Below, in pieces: positions 10,518 through 22,923 of a stretch of DNA of 64,000 nt (positions within the stretch are counted from its first letter, which is position 1; every line of letters starts with the position of its first letter). The translations under genes and the position numbers were made by a program. The notes below the pieces were generated by a model, which worked only from the letters and a program-made list of their open reading frames with translations, made no database searches and was not told the origin of the DNA. Source of the stretch: Chytridium lagenaria (lineage: Eukaryota > Chytridiomycota > Chytridiomycetes > Chytridiales > Chytridiaceae). The stretch lies in contig JAHLKC010000002.1 of assembly GCA_025449115.1 (NCBI GenBank), positions 62,001 through 126,000 of the forward strand. The letters are read 5' to 3'.

Positions 10518-13500
10518 TTATTCGACTTCAACTACAACCTCTTCAGACCCCCATACAACTTTACGCACTCCTAAACTGCTTGCATCAGATAAGGCGGAAG
10601 GTGATGGAACTCTTTCGGTATGATACAAAAATCGATATACACCTCTCGCTAGGAACATAGTTGGTACGGTATGTGAGGGTTGGGTGATTTCCGGGGTAGG
10701 TGAATCCGGCGAGCTAGCAGACTCAGGCTTTACCCCGTTGCTTTCCAATCGCAGAGGAACTTGAAGCGAGCCAGTATAAATAAGGCGCTGAAGAGCAACA
10801 GGATCAACAAGCTCAAGTTGCCCCCCTCCAAGTTCTTGTACTGGTTGGATTCTAAGGATAAGAGTAGAGTCCTCAAACGTATCTTTACAATGCAAATTAG
10901 AAAAAATAACCCTCATTTGCACTCCTCACCAGGCTGCGTCTTAAGCGTCCAAGTAATATTCACGAATTCCCTGTATTTGACCTTGAACCGTGACTGGGAG
11001 ATTCGAGATACCACAGGCTCTAACTCCTCCGCCCCATCCTCATTCTTTATATCGCCGCTCGCCTCAAAAGCCCACACATCGACACTGAACGACACCTTCT
11101 CAACCGTCACCACATCCACCATTGAAGACTCCAATCTTAGCTCCCGTAAAGAATCCATCACACCCCATCGACCTCTTCCGAATCCCCAACGCGCCAAAAC
11201 TCTTCCCTTTCGCCACCTCAAGATATTAAGGTTACGCTCCTCTTCGGTGAGCATGGCCGGATGTCGAGGATCTTCAATAAAATTCCCAACGTCAAGCCCA
11301 CCCAAAAGAATTTCTTTCAACCAGAAAGCCAGCTTTCGCGAGAATTCTTCCGAGGATGACATTTTGACGGTACGACCTACGACAAACTGGCGCCATTGTG
11401 GGGTGGGTATAGGGCGCCCGATAACCTCCTCTGGGAGATCAACTCTCCTTAGCGGTAACATCACTCTGCGAGTTCAAAAGAGTAAATACAAGATCGAGAA
11501 GAAAAAAATAAAAAACAAGAAGGGACCGATTCCAACCCTTTTGGTCATTCCGGGGTTAATTAAAAACTTGGATACCATTGATGGAATGGTACTATCCGGA
11601 TCTTCAAGCATCATTAGACAAAGCATCACAATTCGACTACTCACTATCATAGAGCTCAAATAGAGCCTCAAACGGATGAGTCCACACATTCTTCAAATCA
11701 AACGTCAAGAGGAAAAACTCCCGATCAACAATCGCCGATGCAGCTGCAGCCACATTTCCGTCGTCATCTCCAAAGTCCAGACGGTGCAACAGTCATGTCC
11801 TCAAGTGAGAGACTTTCATGGTTTGATCGAGATCTGGAGCGCGATCAATAGGAATCTCCTCATCCCGACTCTGAGCAAGACTACCATCCGTGGATGCCAT
11901 AGCCGCGTCTGTTCCAGCACGAAGTCCAGCGATAATGACATCAATATTGGAAGCTTGAAGAGCAGTTTGTACTGTCAAAATCAGAGGAACTTTCGATCTC
12001 CCTTGTGTAATAAATAGGTTTTGAAGCCTCGGTGATCTCCACTGGTTCCAAATTGGCATACTCAAGTTTACAACGCATCCAGTACTTAAAACGTTAGATA
12101 TATATATATTTAAGAATAAAAACTTACCACCAGCGCTTGCCAAAAACGCCAATCCGAAGTTGACTTTACCTCCAGGTTTAAGATCCACGGGTAACAATTC
12201 AGGGACGGCAGGTCCAAGCTTCATGACGGAGCCTGTGCAAAGATAGGATTCTTGTTATTGTTCCTCGTGCTCAATCCAAAACGCCCGCAGACTATTTTGA
12301 TAGACGTCCCGTTCAAACCCTTTTCAGGCTCTTCAACACCATCCGCAGGAGGCAAGGGTACATCAGAAGAATATGTTTCTAAAAACGAAACACGGAGGAA
12401 GTTCACCAAGACATTTCCGATATTTTCTAACTCAACCGCTAAGTGAGTCTAGTTAAAGGTGAGCCTTAAAATTATAGAACTCACTCTACCTCTCTCCCTC
12501 AAAAACCATGAGAGCGCTCAATGATAACCGCTCTGACTTATTCACCTGTAAATAGGCTGCTTCGGAGATTACTTGTATGGGTATTGACCAATTTCTAATG
12601 CCTGATTAGATAAACAGAAACACAATACTCTTACGATGCCTGTTCCGATGACTTTGACTTTGAACTTTTGTCAAATAATAAAGCTGCGGCTTCTTTCCAA
12701 ATCTTTCTCTCTCCTCTTGACGCTTCCGGCGACCATCTTTAGTTCTACGCTTGGGATCATCTAACGCTTTTTGCACAGGCTGGATTATTTCTTCCACGCA
12801 GCCTCCAAACAAGCGAACAACGCATCCGTGAACATGCAACGTTCCTGTAGATCGTGGGATGCCAGATAAGCGTATAACATGTGATCTTGCTTCAGCTGGA
12901 ATGACGGTTGTAAAGGGTATGGCATCAAAGTCAATTTCAGTCGTGCTATAATATTACTTAATAAATCTCAAAATGAAGTATGAACTTTACCTCAAAACGA
13001 TACTATGAATCTCAAGGTCAAATGCAAAAGGGTTTGCAAGAGTCACATTAAAGTAGGCCGGTTCATTGGCAATTAATGTGACCTTCTCCTCCTTAGACTT
13101 TCCCCTGCCGGCAGTTGGTTGCGCATACGGATTATAGATGAATAAATCTTTTTGGGCGACAGATTTCAATGTAACGTCAAGCTTCGCTTCGTTGACGCTG
13201 AATTGGAATTTTTCGAGTTGGCTGCCTTAAAGGCCTCAGAATAAAACTAACATTTTTAAAAAATTACCTGACAACGCAAGTTTACGAATCACAGGAACAC
13301 CGGCAACACCACCCATAACGCCACGAGCCATTACAGGCATTGGTATGTTATCAATTAGAGAGTTTTTCTTCTCAGTGGCTGAAATAGTGAGTTGCGGGAG
13401 TGGTGGCTGTTGGACTTCTGCGGTAGCTGCGCGAGTTCTGAGGACAACACTTTGAAGAATTTCAGAAAGCTCTAGTTGCTCCTCGCGTCCCATATGCCGA

Positions 13501-15977
13501 TTCATCCTTCTCAAGAGTCGGGTTGAGAACAAAATAGTGCTCGAAAAGTCTTAGACATGTTTAAAAAAATCTAGTGAGGGGTGTTTACCTTCTACCGCTT
13601 GTGCAATTTCAATACATTCTTTCAAAACATCGATTTGCAAAGTTGGCCAACCGAATCTTAGCCTAGGAATTCGAACACGCTGTCTAAACAAAGACACCAC
13701 ACTTGGTGACGGAGAAAGCGCATTTGCATGTGCCGGTGAACTTGGTAACATAGTCGTCTCGGAGTGAAGATCGTCGTCTTTGTCAAAATCGTCCAGCCAA
13801 TCTTCTTCATCGTCTGACAACGGGGCGAACACCGACTTTGTGTCAGTTGCTGGCTTAGGTGCTGGAAAAATTGGTGTGAACTAAAATTGTAATATGAATC
13901 TCCCAATACCTTTCAGAGCAATACCCATAACTTCGCAAACCCGTTTCATACATTCAAGGGCACCATTCGTTCTGCTTCTTGAGATCCCGCCATCGACCTT
14001 GCCAGTAACAGAATCATGTTCAGAATACAGTTCCATGCTACCGACTTCAGATGTTCGCTCAAGGTTACCAAGATATAGCCGAGTTGGTGATCGTGAGCCC
14101 TCTCGAGAAAATCGAAGAGTAGATAACACTAACAGGGCAGTCTGCCTTAAGTAAAAGGCGTGTTTCCGCTTATATCCGATAGAACTAAATATCGACGCCA
14201 TCGTCGTCGTGATCCAGACTTGATCACTTAATGTCAAGTACTCAAAGTGTGAGAATGATCTCGCCCTGGCAAGCCACGAAGAAATATCGGCCTTTGTGAC
14301 CCCAACACCGCCGTTAATTACAATTCTCTCTGCAGCCCCTAAATTAACGGTCTGAACAGCATTTGTCGCGCTTTGGGCACCTGGACGAGACGCATAATCG
14401 GTCGTCCCCCCTTCGGGTCGACAGCCCAAAACGGACACTGGCACCACCGGTAATAGTGCCACCAAAACGATACTTCAGAGCCCAGTGCACAGTTTTGCGA
14501 TAGTAAGGCATGCTTGAGTCGCCAGGATGGGGCAAAAATTTGGGGCTTGCGGTCCGCCAGAAGCACCTCGCTCGTAAAGCAGAACGATTTCTTTTAAAAC
14601 GCTCACAGGCATCGCATAAAAAAGCATTTAACTGTGCGTTTTGAATCGCAACAGGTGAACCTAAAACCGACTGAAGGGAGGGGGACGCCAGAATCTGGTC
14701 TGAGGGATTATTTTGACGTGACCCGGCATTTCCCAATGGCTTTTATGCTGGTGTTAGAAATCTATTTGCCAAACAAATCTTACCCCAACCCCCGCCTTAT
14801 TAATTAACGCGAGAACAAGCGCGGCGTAATATGATTCCAGCGTAGAGGCATGCCAGTAATGGTCCGAATTCTGCTTCATTGCCTCAATAGCGCTTAGAAA
14901 GCTATTATGTAGTCAGTACCTTGAAATTGAGAAATCATGAGTGAAAGCGACCTACTTTGCCATAGCGATATCAAGTCTACCCGCCATTAAATACAAGTCG
15001 CCAATCAATTTCTGAGATCGCGCTGGTGTTCGTTTCCTGTTTTTATCAGGAGCAAGCATAGATCCAAATTGTCCGAAAACAGAACTTTCTTGGGTAGTTG
15101 ATGGCATATATGTTGAAGCCAGTGAGGTAGTTGTTCCACCGCCTGCTAGAGCCGCGTTAGGCGGTGCTGTGACCCCAGGCGAAGTTGAGCTCGTCGGTTG
15201 AGTTGCAGTGATGGGATTAACAACCCCTAATGTCATTAATGGTCCCTGTATTAGAGGCCGTCTTTCGATGTGTTGCGCCTGATACTTTAGTAATGATGAT
15301 ATAGAAAACTATGTCAAACCAGAGCTCAAAAGCCACAAGTAAATCTAGCGCAAACTCGTTCATGATAGACGATAAATAATAAGATAATTGCCCTTCATTT
15401 GGAATAGTAACGAGACCCTTGGTTTCCTCATCCTTTCCCAGTGTTGGTTCGAAAGCAAAACACCGACTCGCAAGAATAGGTGGATACTGTATAACACTAA
15501 GTACAACTATAATATTAGATATTTGCGCATACCCTTTGAACGATTTGCTGAAATTTCTTTGCACTATCAGCTAGACTTGATGTTTCACGGCAGTTCACAA
15601 TACCAATAACTTGTATTGGCTTAGAACAATACTTAATTCGCCTCATACCCCCATTATTTGCCTATGTGGCTGAAATTCCTCTAAAGGGCTATGTTCCCTT
15701 TGATACGAAGTAACAAAATTGAAAAGCATTTGCCCGTCCGCCTGCGGCAGGTTCTCTAAAAACTCTATACATAATGAGATACTCCCGGTGTATTCGGTCT
15801 TACTTGACGATGAAGATACTCCAGCAGGCGGAGAAAGATCCGCGACCGAAACGACACAAAACTGCGATATAAGGTCCACATATCGTCTGAACGTATCCCT
15901 TTTTAGCGGATGTACTGGAACACCAGGATGCGGATCCGCGCAGGATGGATGAGTGGAAAAGTCTGCTCGGCATCCAT
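10518..15977 (-). CDS. TRS120: TRAPP-II complex subunit Trs120 / TRAPPC9
   Basis: A many-exon gene matching the Trs120/TRAPPC9 family along its length. The N-terminus reads HPARIRILVFQ and then PLKRDTFRRYVDLI, followed by EEFQPHRQIMGV. Further on are CFAFEP, an IPNEGQLSYYL block, the RSQKLIGDLYLMAGRLD segment, LFIYNPYAQ and ANPFAFDLEIHSIVL in the beta-rich part, and a C-terminal PTMFLARGVYRFLYHTERV. Trs120 belongs to TRAPP-II, which activates Rab11/Ypt31-type GTPases at the trans-Golgi. The ATG at 15977 gives the conserved start, but the frame must shift at a CC pair (plus-strand GG at 15908-15909) to reach KRDTF. One short intron (about 43 nt, GTGAGT...AAG) near 11600-11645 is needed to join FELYD to PDSTIPSM. 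A second frame problem lies near 11460-11540. Confidence 0.88.
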
Positions 15978-16803
15978 GTAATAGGATTATATGAAATTTT
16001 TCACAATTTGTCGTTAGGACCACCAAGCTCTTAACTCACGTACCATAAACTCACATACCCTATGGAACAGTTTTCTCAGAAGTGGAAGATGATTGACTCA
16101 GAGTCGTCTTAAAGTTTCAACTGAATTGAAGTAGAGGAATTCGGACGATGGAGTATTTGACTGGTGCAATAGCTGGCAAAATCAAGAAAAGATAGTTTAA
16201 AGTATCGACTTTTTTGAGATCTTCTACGGTTAGCAAAGGCAAGCACAAAACCTTTCGTAGCAGTACAGGTAAATATTTCGCGCGTTTATAAATCCTAATG
16301 GCAATATTTTTCCTTTACTAACATGTTTTCGTGCATCTCTATAATTGTCTTCCATATACCGCGTTTCGTTTTATTGCTCTCAATGGCATACTACTGTACA
16401 GAGGCAGGCATCAATAGAGTCCCCCTCCCCACTTCCTTCTTTCAACGTTAAATGTCTTTATATACTTATCTATTTTAATGTATTATATCGATGAAGTCAA
16501 GCGTCTCTGCAGAAATATCAAAGCCTATATTCTGCAGCTGCCAGTAATTGTTGGGTTACTGAAAGAGGGAGCATGTAAATGATGCTGCTACGCGTTTCTT
16601 GATGGGCGTAGTTTAGCTTAACTGCGTTCTTTACGAATTACACTGCTGAGAAATTAACCACACTCTTTGCACTTCCCCGAGCCTTTATTGCTTTTAGCGC
16701 GTAAACAAGGCTTAGGACTTTAAAAAAAGAAGGAAAGCAGGCTGAAAACGTTCTCGAACAACTGTTTTATGCCGAAGCAATAGACAATGAATTTTGGATC
16801 TTT
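15978..16803. other. Intergenic region upstream of TRS120
   Basis: About 826 bp between TRS120 and the 3' end of the next minus-strand gene. I see no open frame of note, RNA gene or repeat. It should hold the TRS120 promoter and the 3' UTR of the upstream gene. Confidence 0.45.
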
Positions 16804-18027
16804 TTACATTACAGAATCAACAGCAATAAATGCCATCAAACGTTCTCTGCAAGGTGATGGCTGACCTTCAAGTATGGCATTGGGATCCTTCCCAGCTGTA
16901 ATACAATTGCTATGCCAGATTTTTGCTGCCGCAGTCAAAATTCGCGGTATCATTTGGGCCTCGACGGTTTGCCAGCCGCATTGACTAGAAGCCTCAACGA
17001 GATTCCCTTTTAAAAAATTCACAGCCATAATATCACTGAGGACAGAATCCTTGTCCTGAGTTCCACGTTGAATATACTGAAAACCGACGAACAGGTTGAT
17101 GCAGAAGCAAGCGGCAAATCATTCTTGTGTTCATACAATCCATTCAAAACGGAAGTAATTGGTGACTGCCACCATGCCATACTATCATCATTTAACTTTA
17201 CGTCCAGAGAAGATTCAAAATTGTTGAAGTCGTCCGGGGTCATTCCCAAAGCCACTGCGATCACCGATTCTTCAATACCAAAACTTCGTAGCCCGTAGTA
17301 AATATCACAAGCTCGGCGGACCTCCAGAATGTGCAAGCCAACTATTTGGTCGACTAAATCAACCAGGTTGTAACTACTGTTGCCGTTTACAAAATCAGTA
17401 GCGAGATTTAATCTTTGGACATCGAGAGGCTTGGGGCTGTATGGTACACACTCAATGTGACGACGCGGGAATGGACATCCACCGCGTTCATGGAGCAGCC
17501 GATGGAGGGTGAAGGACCGTGCGGTTTCATCCGCAGTTTCCTCACCAAGGTTCAGCGAGGTTAAGCTTTGTTGCGGATTCCTCATCTTCGCCAAACGCTC
17601 AAGATCATCGGTACGATACATTGAAATAGGTCTCTTCCAATTTTTTGGATTTCGTAACGTCCGTGCCTTGACGCGTGCCAATTCGGTGTCAGAAAGCTTA
17701 AACAAAGCTTTCGCCTTTGTTTTTGAAAGCCATGCCACTTTCGCCGTTGTGACAGATGATTCTTTGCGAGAATTCCGAGGTGCTCCAGACCGTTTTTGTA
17801 AACGACTCTGGCAATTTTCTTCCTGAAGTGGAGCCTTGAGATTGTTCTGGCTGATGATCCTCCTCATCACTTGATAGTACCACTTTTTTTCGTTTCCGCA
17901 CGGAACCTTTGGCAGCCCTTGCTCCTGAAGATGGATTACCTCCCGTCGCCTGAGAAGAGTTGCCTTCTGCAGTCCCTCGATCCGATCTCTGCGAAAATAA
18001 TGTTGGGAGCTTTCGTTTAGGAAACAT
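16804..18027 (-). CDS. Unknown protein with XPA C-terminal-like motif (frame broken)
   Basis: The N-terminus is basic and Ser-rich with an acidic SSDEED patch, as in many nuclear proteins. Around 17580-17730 it encodes WLSKTKAKALFKLSDTELAR, then NPKNWKRPISMYRTDDLERLA. This fits the pattern 'K.xAKxxFxLxDxxLxxL...NP...M.xYxxxdLexLA' seen in the XPA C-terminal fold and related DNA-binding modules. A helical region without recognised family follows. The frame shifts at an A5 run (plus-strand T5 at 17793-17797; A4 gives ESFTKRSGAPRN) and again near 17100, where another frame leads to the stop at 16804. The start at 18027 lies only 26 bp from the opposing PPWD1 start. A role in DNA repair or transcription is possible but not shown. 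Confidence 0.6.
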
Positions 18028-18053
18028 TTGTCAACATTATTTCCTTAGAAAAA

Positions 18054-20520
18054 ATGGCCAAAGAGACTGCGCACAAACGAAGGAACGAGGATGTCGAAGG
18101 CGTCGCCGAAGAGGTTAAACCCACTGCCGACAATGGTAAGAAGGTCAATACAGAATGTTCATTTTATTAATAAGGCGCAGAGGATAATGATGATGATGAT
18201 GATGATATTGGACCTATGCCAGTATCGGACACCACCATTCACAAGAAGAAGAAGGCAAGAGGTGGATTTAACCCGATTCAAGACCCATGCTAAACTTTTT
18301 CATTAGTTCTCGCACACGAAAAGCTCTATCTTCAGAACCTTCCATCATCGGATATGTATGAAAGGTCCTTGATGCATCGGGATGTGATCAACTTTGTGGA
18401 AGTTGCAAGCAAAACGGACTTCATAATGACCACATCCATCGACGGGCATGTGAAGTTTTGGAAGAAAACGGAAAAAGGCATTGAGTTTGTTAAGCACTTT
18501 CGTGCGCACCTGGGTGCAATCGTATCTGTGGCCACAAGTCATGACGGAACACTCTTTGCTACGGCTGGAGCGGACAAAGCTTTAAAGATATTTGACATCG
18601 TCAATTTCGGTAGACTATTTGGTTTAATGTTATGATTTAATTAGTGTATAGATATGATTAATATGTTTAAGTTAAATTACTTGCCGAATGCTTTGTGCTG
18701 GTGTTTTAAGCGTGAGGATGCGCAGGCAATCTTGGCTTGGTGAATTACTGAATTTACTATGTTAATCTAATAGTAATTAGCACGGATTTGGAGAACAGCA
18801 ACATCTACTTATATGATGGAAGAGATAGCAACAAGGCTCACAACGGAACAGCCCCGGATGAGCCACTTGCAACTATATCTAGTATTCACACAGAGCCTGT
18901 ACATTTGATGAGATATCATCCCGCCGCACAAGTCGTGATTAGTATCGATAGAGGAGGCATGGTGGAATACTGGGAACCGAGCTTGGATGGTGTCTGCCCT
19001 CAGCCGAAGCCGCCGAAAATCGATTGGAGCTATAAGTCGGACACAGACCTATATGAATTCAAAAAGGTAAAAGGAATCTGTCTCGTTTTTTTTTTTTTAC
19101 CTTATAATTATAGGCAAAAACAACTCCTACGTCTCTGACGCTATCGCCGGATCTAACAAGTTTGCAACTTTTGGCTTTGGTGATCGCCAAATTCGTGTCT
19201 TCAACTTTCGTAGTGGAAAGTTGATTCGAAAGTACGATGAAAGCCTTACTGTTGTTGCTGAAATGCAGCAAGCAGGAACCGCCTCCTTTAAATTAGATGA
19301 TATGGAATTTCGTCGCCGGGTTGCCAGAGAAAAGGATTTGGAAAAGAAAGGTGGTCAAAGTACAACTGCAAATGCTAGTAAGTAAAGTATGATGTCTGTC
19401 AAACTCACAATTTATAGTTTTTGACGAGACTGGGAATTTTTTAATTTATTCAACGCTTTTGGGAATCAAAATTGTAAATTTGGAGACCAACAAGGTATCA
19501 AGACTTTTTGGGTCGAACAGAAAACTATCGCTTTATGAATTTGGCTCTTTATCAAGGGGCTCCAAAAAAGAAGAGTCTTGTCACATATGTAAGGATATTT
19601 ATATGTGGATTTCTTTATTCTGATAAGGAGATAGGCAATGGCTGCTTCAGACAATACTGTTCTGAAGGACGCGGAGGCGATAGACCCATCGTTATTTTGC
19701 ACAGCTTATGATCGTAATCGTTTCTTTACGTTTTCTAATCGTGACCCTAATGCGTAAGTTCGTTTAATTATTTTTTTGGTTTGGCTCGCAAGTTTTGATG
19801 ACATTTGCTTCTGGCTCTCTCTTTTTCATAACACATTTAGTGAGGAGTCCTCTCTGGGTCCTGGGCAATCCCGAGATATTTTCAACGAAAAACCGTCTCG
19901 CGAGGAGCAAACCGTCGCCTCCATGTCTCAATCTAATCTTAAGGCATCTCTTGGATCACAGGCTATTCTTCACACAACTCACGGTGATATTCATATTCGT
20001 CTATTCCCAGAGCATGCACCGAAAGCCGTCGAGAATTTTGTGGGACTCGCCAAGAAGGGATACTACGACAATATCATCTTTCATCGGGTGATTCAAGGGT
20101 TTATGATTCAAACAGGAGATCCCTTTGGAGATGGAACTGGAGGAGAGTCTTTGTGGGGTTATGATTTTGAGGATGAGTTTTCAAGGTAGCGACACCAGCA
20201 AGCCGTAAATTTCTAATCATTTAAGGAGTGTAAAGCATGATCGTCCCTACACCGTTTCCATGGCAAACTGCGGTCCTAATACGAACGGAAGTCAGTTCTT
20301 TATTACGACAGTTCCGACTGTAAGTTATACTCTCGTCATCTTATAGGTCTTTTTATCAATAGCTAATTGTTTACATTAGCCCTGGTTGGACAACAAGCAC
20401 ACTGTCTTTGGTAGAGCGACAGGAGGCATGGATGTCGTTCATTTGATTGAAAAGACTAAGACGGACAAGAATGAAAAGCCTCACGAGGATATTAAAATAT
20501 TAAACGTGGAAGTTCGATAG
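18054..20520 (+). CDS. PPWD1: Peptidyl-prolyl isomerase and WD repeat protein (PPWD1/Cyp71 type)
   Basis: An acidic N-terminus ([15 protein letters not shown]) and [18 protein letters not shown] lead into WD40 repeats starting [14 protein letters not shown] and [12 protein letters not shown]. The C-terminal third is a cyclophilin domain with [17 protein letters not shown], the active-site [15 protein letters not shown] and [15 protein letters not shown]. The CDS ends at TAG 20518-20520 after [12 protein letters not shown]1-type proteins are nuclear prolyl isomerases associated with spliceosomes or, in plants, chromatin. Several short introns interrupt it; one joins KKKAR to VLAHEK through a GTGGAT donor. 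One frame break is needed near 19147-19154, where LSPD is followed out of frame by [18 protein letters not shown], so a base seems to be missing. Confidence 0.92.
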
Positions 20521-20576
20521 AGGAGCTTCAAATCGATGTACATTTCATTGAGACAGCATGATGTCTAATCTGTATT

Positions 20577-21782
20577 CTAATCTATATATTGAATACCCCG
20601 CCCCTTTTTTCGCTCTAATGTTGGTTTTGGCCTTAAAGGAGTTGGTTTTTTCACTGCTACAGCTTTTTTCCGCGTTACTTCTACCACATCGATGGCATTC
20701 CTCTCAGGTTCAACCGTTTTCTTTTCCAGCAAAATGTCGAATGCCTCGGCGCCAATATCCTCCTGAACACGAGGCGAGATTATAGAGTCACTAAAACTCA
20801 ATGGCTTCATGTATTCCGGTAGACTAATATCTTGCATTGGGGCAGCGTTTCGTAAGGGAGCAACAGTGGTTCTTCCGACCATGATAATGCCTTGATCACT
20901 CAATGAGGCAGCTTCTACCCTTTTTTCTGTGACGACAGGCACTGCATCAAGAATACCAGTCGACCTTTCCGTTGTCGAACTTGGCGATCCGCGCACTATG
21001 TACGATTTCCCATATGCATCCCAGGTGTTAAATAAACCTTCACCATGTATTTTCCCAACGACCGCAACAATTCTTTCGTTGGTCTTGCCTTCCTCAGTCA
21101 TTCTCCGAATGATGCGTTTCAGGCTATCGACCATAATTGCTTCTCTAGCTAACAGCACTGCATTGAACTCCTTCGGAAAAAAGGTTCCATACAGGCGTCT
21201 AGCAAATTGGTAGTCAGCAACGGCAACCGCATCGCCTTTCATTCGGTTGCGAAGTTGAAGAGAATGCACAAGGTCGTAGAGCTTGCGTCCGAAAGAAGAT
21301 GGTGAAGCTTGGGCTAAAGCGGGTACCCTGTAATGTAGACGGATAGCCTGCAAGTGACTCGCCAGAGCATGTGTCTCAGGCGCCATGATGCTTTCAGGCC
21401 TTATGTCGATACCCACTGTTTGGGCTTTAAGCTCTTCCGCCAGCATCCATGCAAGTTCCAGTTCTCTTGCATGAGGGTCTACTCCGAACTTTGAAAGAAG
21501 GGTCTCTGAGGTCTCGCCTTGGATCTTTAAAGCTTCACAGCGTTTGGAGGTTGTTGATAGGGAGGCTTGTGGGCATTGAATGGCGAGGACTGAGGGACGG
21601 ATGCGGTGGATGATGGAGGATAGACGATGTGCGGATTCCACAGAGGAGGGCTGCATGCCAACAATATGGATCTTAGTCCCAGATTGGTTATGTATGAGAG
21701 GATGATCGAGGGATATCGACAGCCATTGCGGGTCTATCTTGGGGGGGTGTTGCGGCAAAACTTTAGATGAACGAAAGAGCAT
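20577..21782 (-). CDS. TraB-domain protein (TRABD-like)
   Basis: An intronless, unbroken frame of 401 residues. It resembles the TraB/PrgY family: a beta strand with IHIVGMQPSSVESA near residues 33-46, then RIRPSVLAIQCPQ, a helical core, LAREAIMVDSLKRI and the C-terminal IVAVVGKIHGEGLFNTW. Eukaryotic members sit on or near mitochondria and peroxisomes; the TIKI relatives are metalloproteases with two GxxH motifs. Here the second GxxH (GKIH) is present, but the first has GMQP, so its His is missing. The C-terminus is basic (RKKAVAVKKPTPLRPKP). The gene converges on PPWD1 with only 56 bp between stop codons. The family call is fairly firm, the biochemical role unknown. Confidence 0.72.
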   Translation of the reverse strand: MLFRSSKVLPQHPPKIDPQWLSISLDHPLIHNQSGTKIHIVGMQPSSVESAHRLSSIIHRIRPSVLAIQCPQASLSTTSKRCEALKIQGETSETLLSKFGVDPHARELELAWMLAEELKAQTVGIDIRPESIMAPETHALASHLQAIRLHYRVPALAQASPSSFGRKLYDLVHSLQLRNRMKGDAVAVADYQFARRLYGTFFPKEFNAVLLAREAIMVDSLKRIIRRMTEEGKTNERIVAVVGKIHGEGLFNTWDAYGKSYIVRGSPSSTTERSTGILDAVPVVTEKRVEAASLSDQGIIMVGRTTVAPLRNAAPMQDISLPEYMKPLSFSDSIISPRVQEDIGAEAFDILLEKKTVEPERNAIDVVEVTRKKAVAVKKPTPLRPKPTLERKKGRGIQYID

Positions 21783-21925
21783 TCTTTAACAATATATTCA
21801 ATTGTAGATTACAAAAAGTTGTTCACAATATACAATTGTGATGGTCCTTAAGACCAAGAGTTGTGGGGGAGTGGATAGGCGGGGATGTGGGGATGGACAG
21901 TGCGGACGAGAAATGGAGAGCTAGC

Positions 21926-22613
21926 TCACACCCTCATGTAGTCATTCCAATAACAGGGATAATATCTGGGTTTGAGCCATGTCTTCAGAGCCTTCAATCT
22001 GTGCAAAAAATGGAAAGGGTTAGCCCAAACCACAAACACGACAATTTTAGATTGTTTTACCTCCGTCGCCTGAGACCATGAACACTCGTAATGTAGTAAA
22101 AGCACTCGGTGTCCTCAAATACAGCTACGAGTTCCGGAAGGTAATCGTCTAAACACAAAGACGTAATTAGAACGATAAGCTACATGAAAATGGGAACTTA
22201 CCGCTCCCTCGCGTTCGCATCAATACTAGCTCCATCGGTAACTGCTTGTGATCCTTATCTCCTTTGCAAGTATCGCACAGGCAATTCTTTTTCCCACTTG
22301 TGCAAGGTTTAAGATACCATTGCGACTGAGGTAGTTTCGATTTGGTCACTTTTTTGAGTACTAACACTCGTCCATCCTTTTTTCTCTTCACTGTCGCCGT
22401 CACAGAGGCCTCCCCTCTTCCTTCCAATTTCGCTTTATACGGTGGCGCCATTTCGTATTGATCGGCAACGTCGGGATGAGTGAGTATTTCTTCGGCTGTG
22501 ATGGGTCGACTTGGAGGATTGAGACCGGCCATATCTATACCAAGAGGGTCAACAACAGCCCCTTGCATAACAGCCACAATACCCACCTGTGGCCGTCCCT
22601 GGTCTGATATCAT
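21926..22613 (-). CDS. Hypothetical protein with CLCDTC motif
   Basis: Three exons (22202-22613, 22061-22148, 21926-21998) join in frame to 190 residues with canonical GT...AG introns of 53 and 62 nt. I do not recognise the family. Visible features are an N-terminal GIVAVMQGAVVDPLGIDM, a Lys-rich middle (TVKRKKDGRVLVLKKVTKSK), a Cys cluster CTSGKKNCLCDTCKGD that could bind zinc, and a Tyr/Trp-rich C-terminus (ETECFYYITSVHG-like segment, then WLKPRYYPCYWNDYMRV). The intact splicing and open frame support a real gene. Confidence 0.6.
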
Positions 22614-22923
22614 TATTTAGCTTTGTGCACGATGTACCCATGTTTGCGAGATGCGCACCTCGAGAGGAGTGGGATGAAGGCGAATGTGATAATCGGTGGA
22701 GAATTCAGAGCAGGCGTGTGATTGGCATTTGTTGGACCTTGCCCTTGAACAACCTGACCTTATCTATTTATGGAAACACGTAATAGATGAAAGTGCCGTG
22801 GTTTCTTTAAAGCCACTCGCGCAAGGTAGCGCTGGTAAACTTAAAGTGGGTTTGCTGGAGGTGTAGCAAGCACACGCATCACCAAAATAGAGGTTGTCGT
22901 TTGTAAATATTATTAGGGCTAAG

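Noticed and set aside
15978..16200. IAPVKYSIVRIPLLQ on the minus strand as the TRS120 N-terminus
   Set aside because: The better start MDAEQTFPLIHPARIRILVFQ at 15977 leads to PLKRDTFRRY after a one-base correction, so the upstream match is chance.
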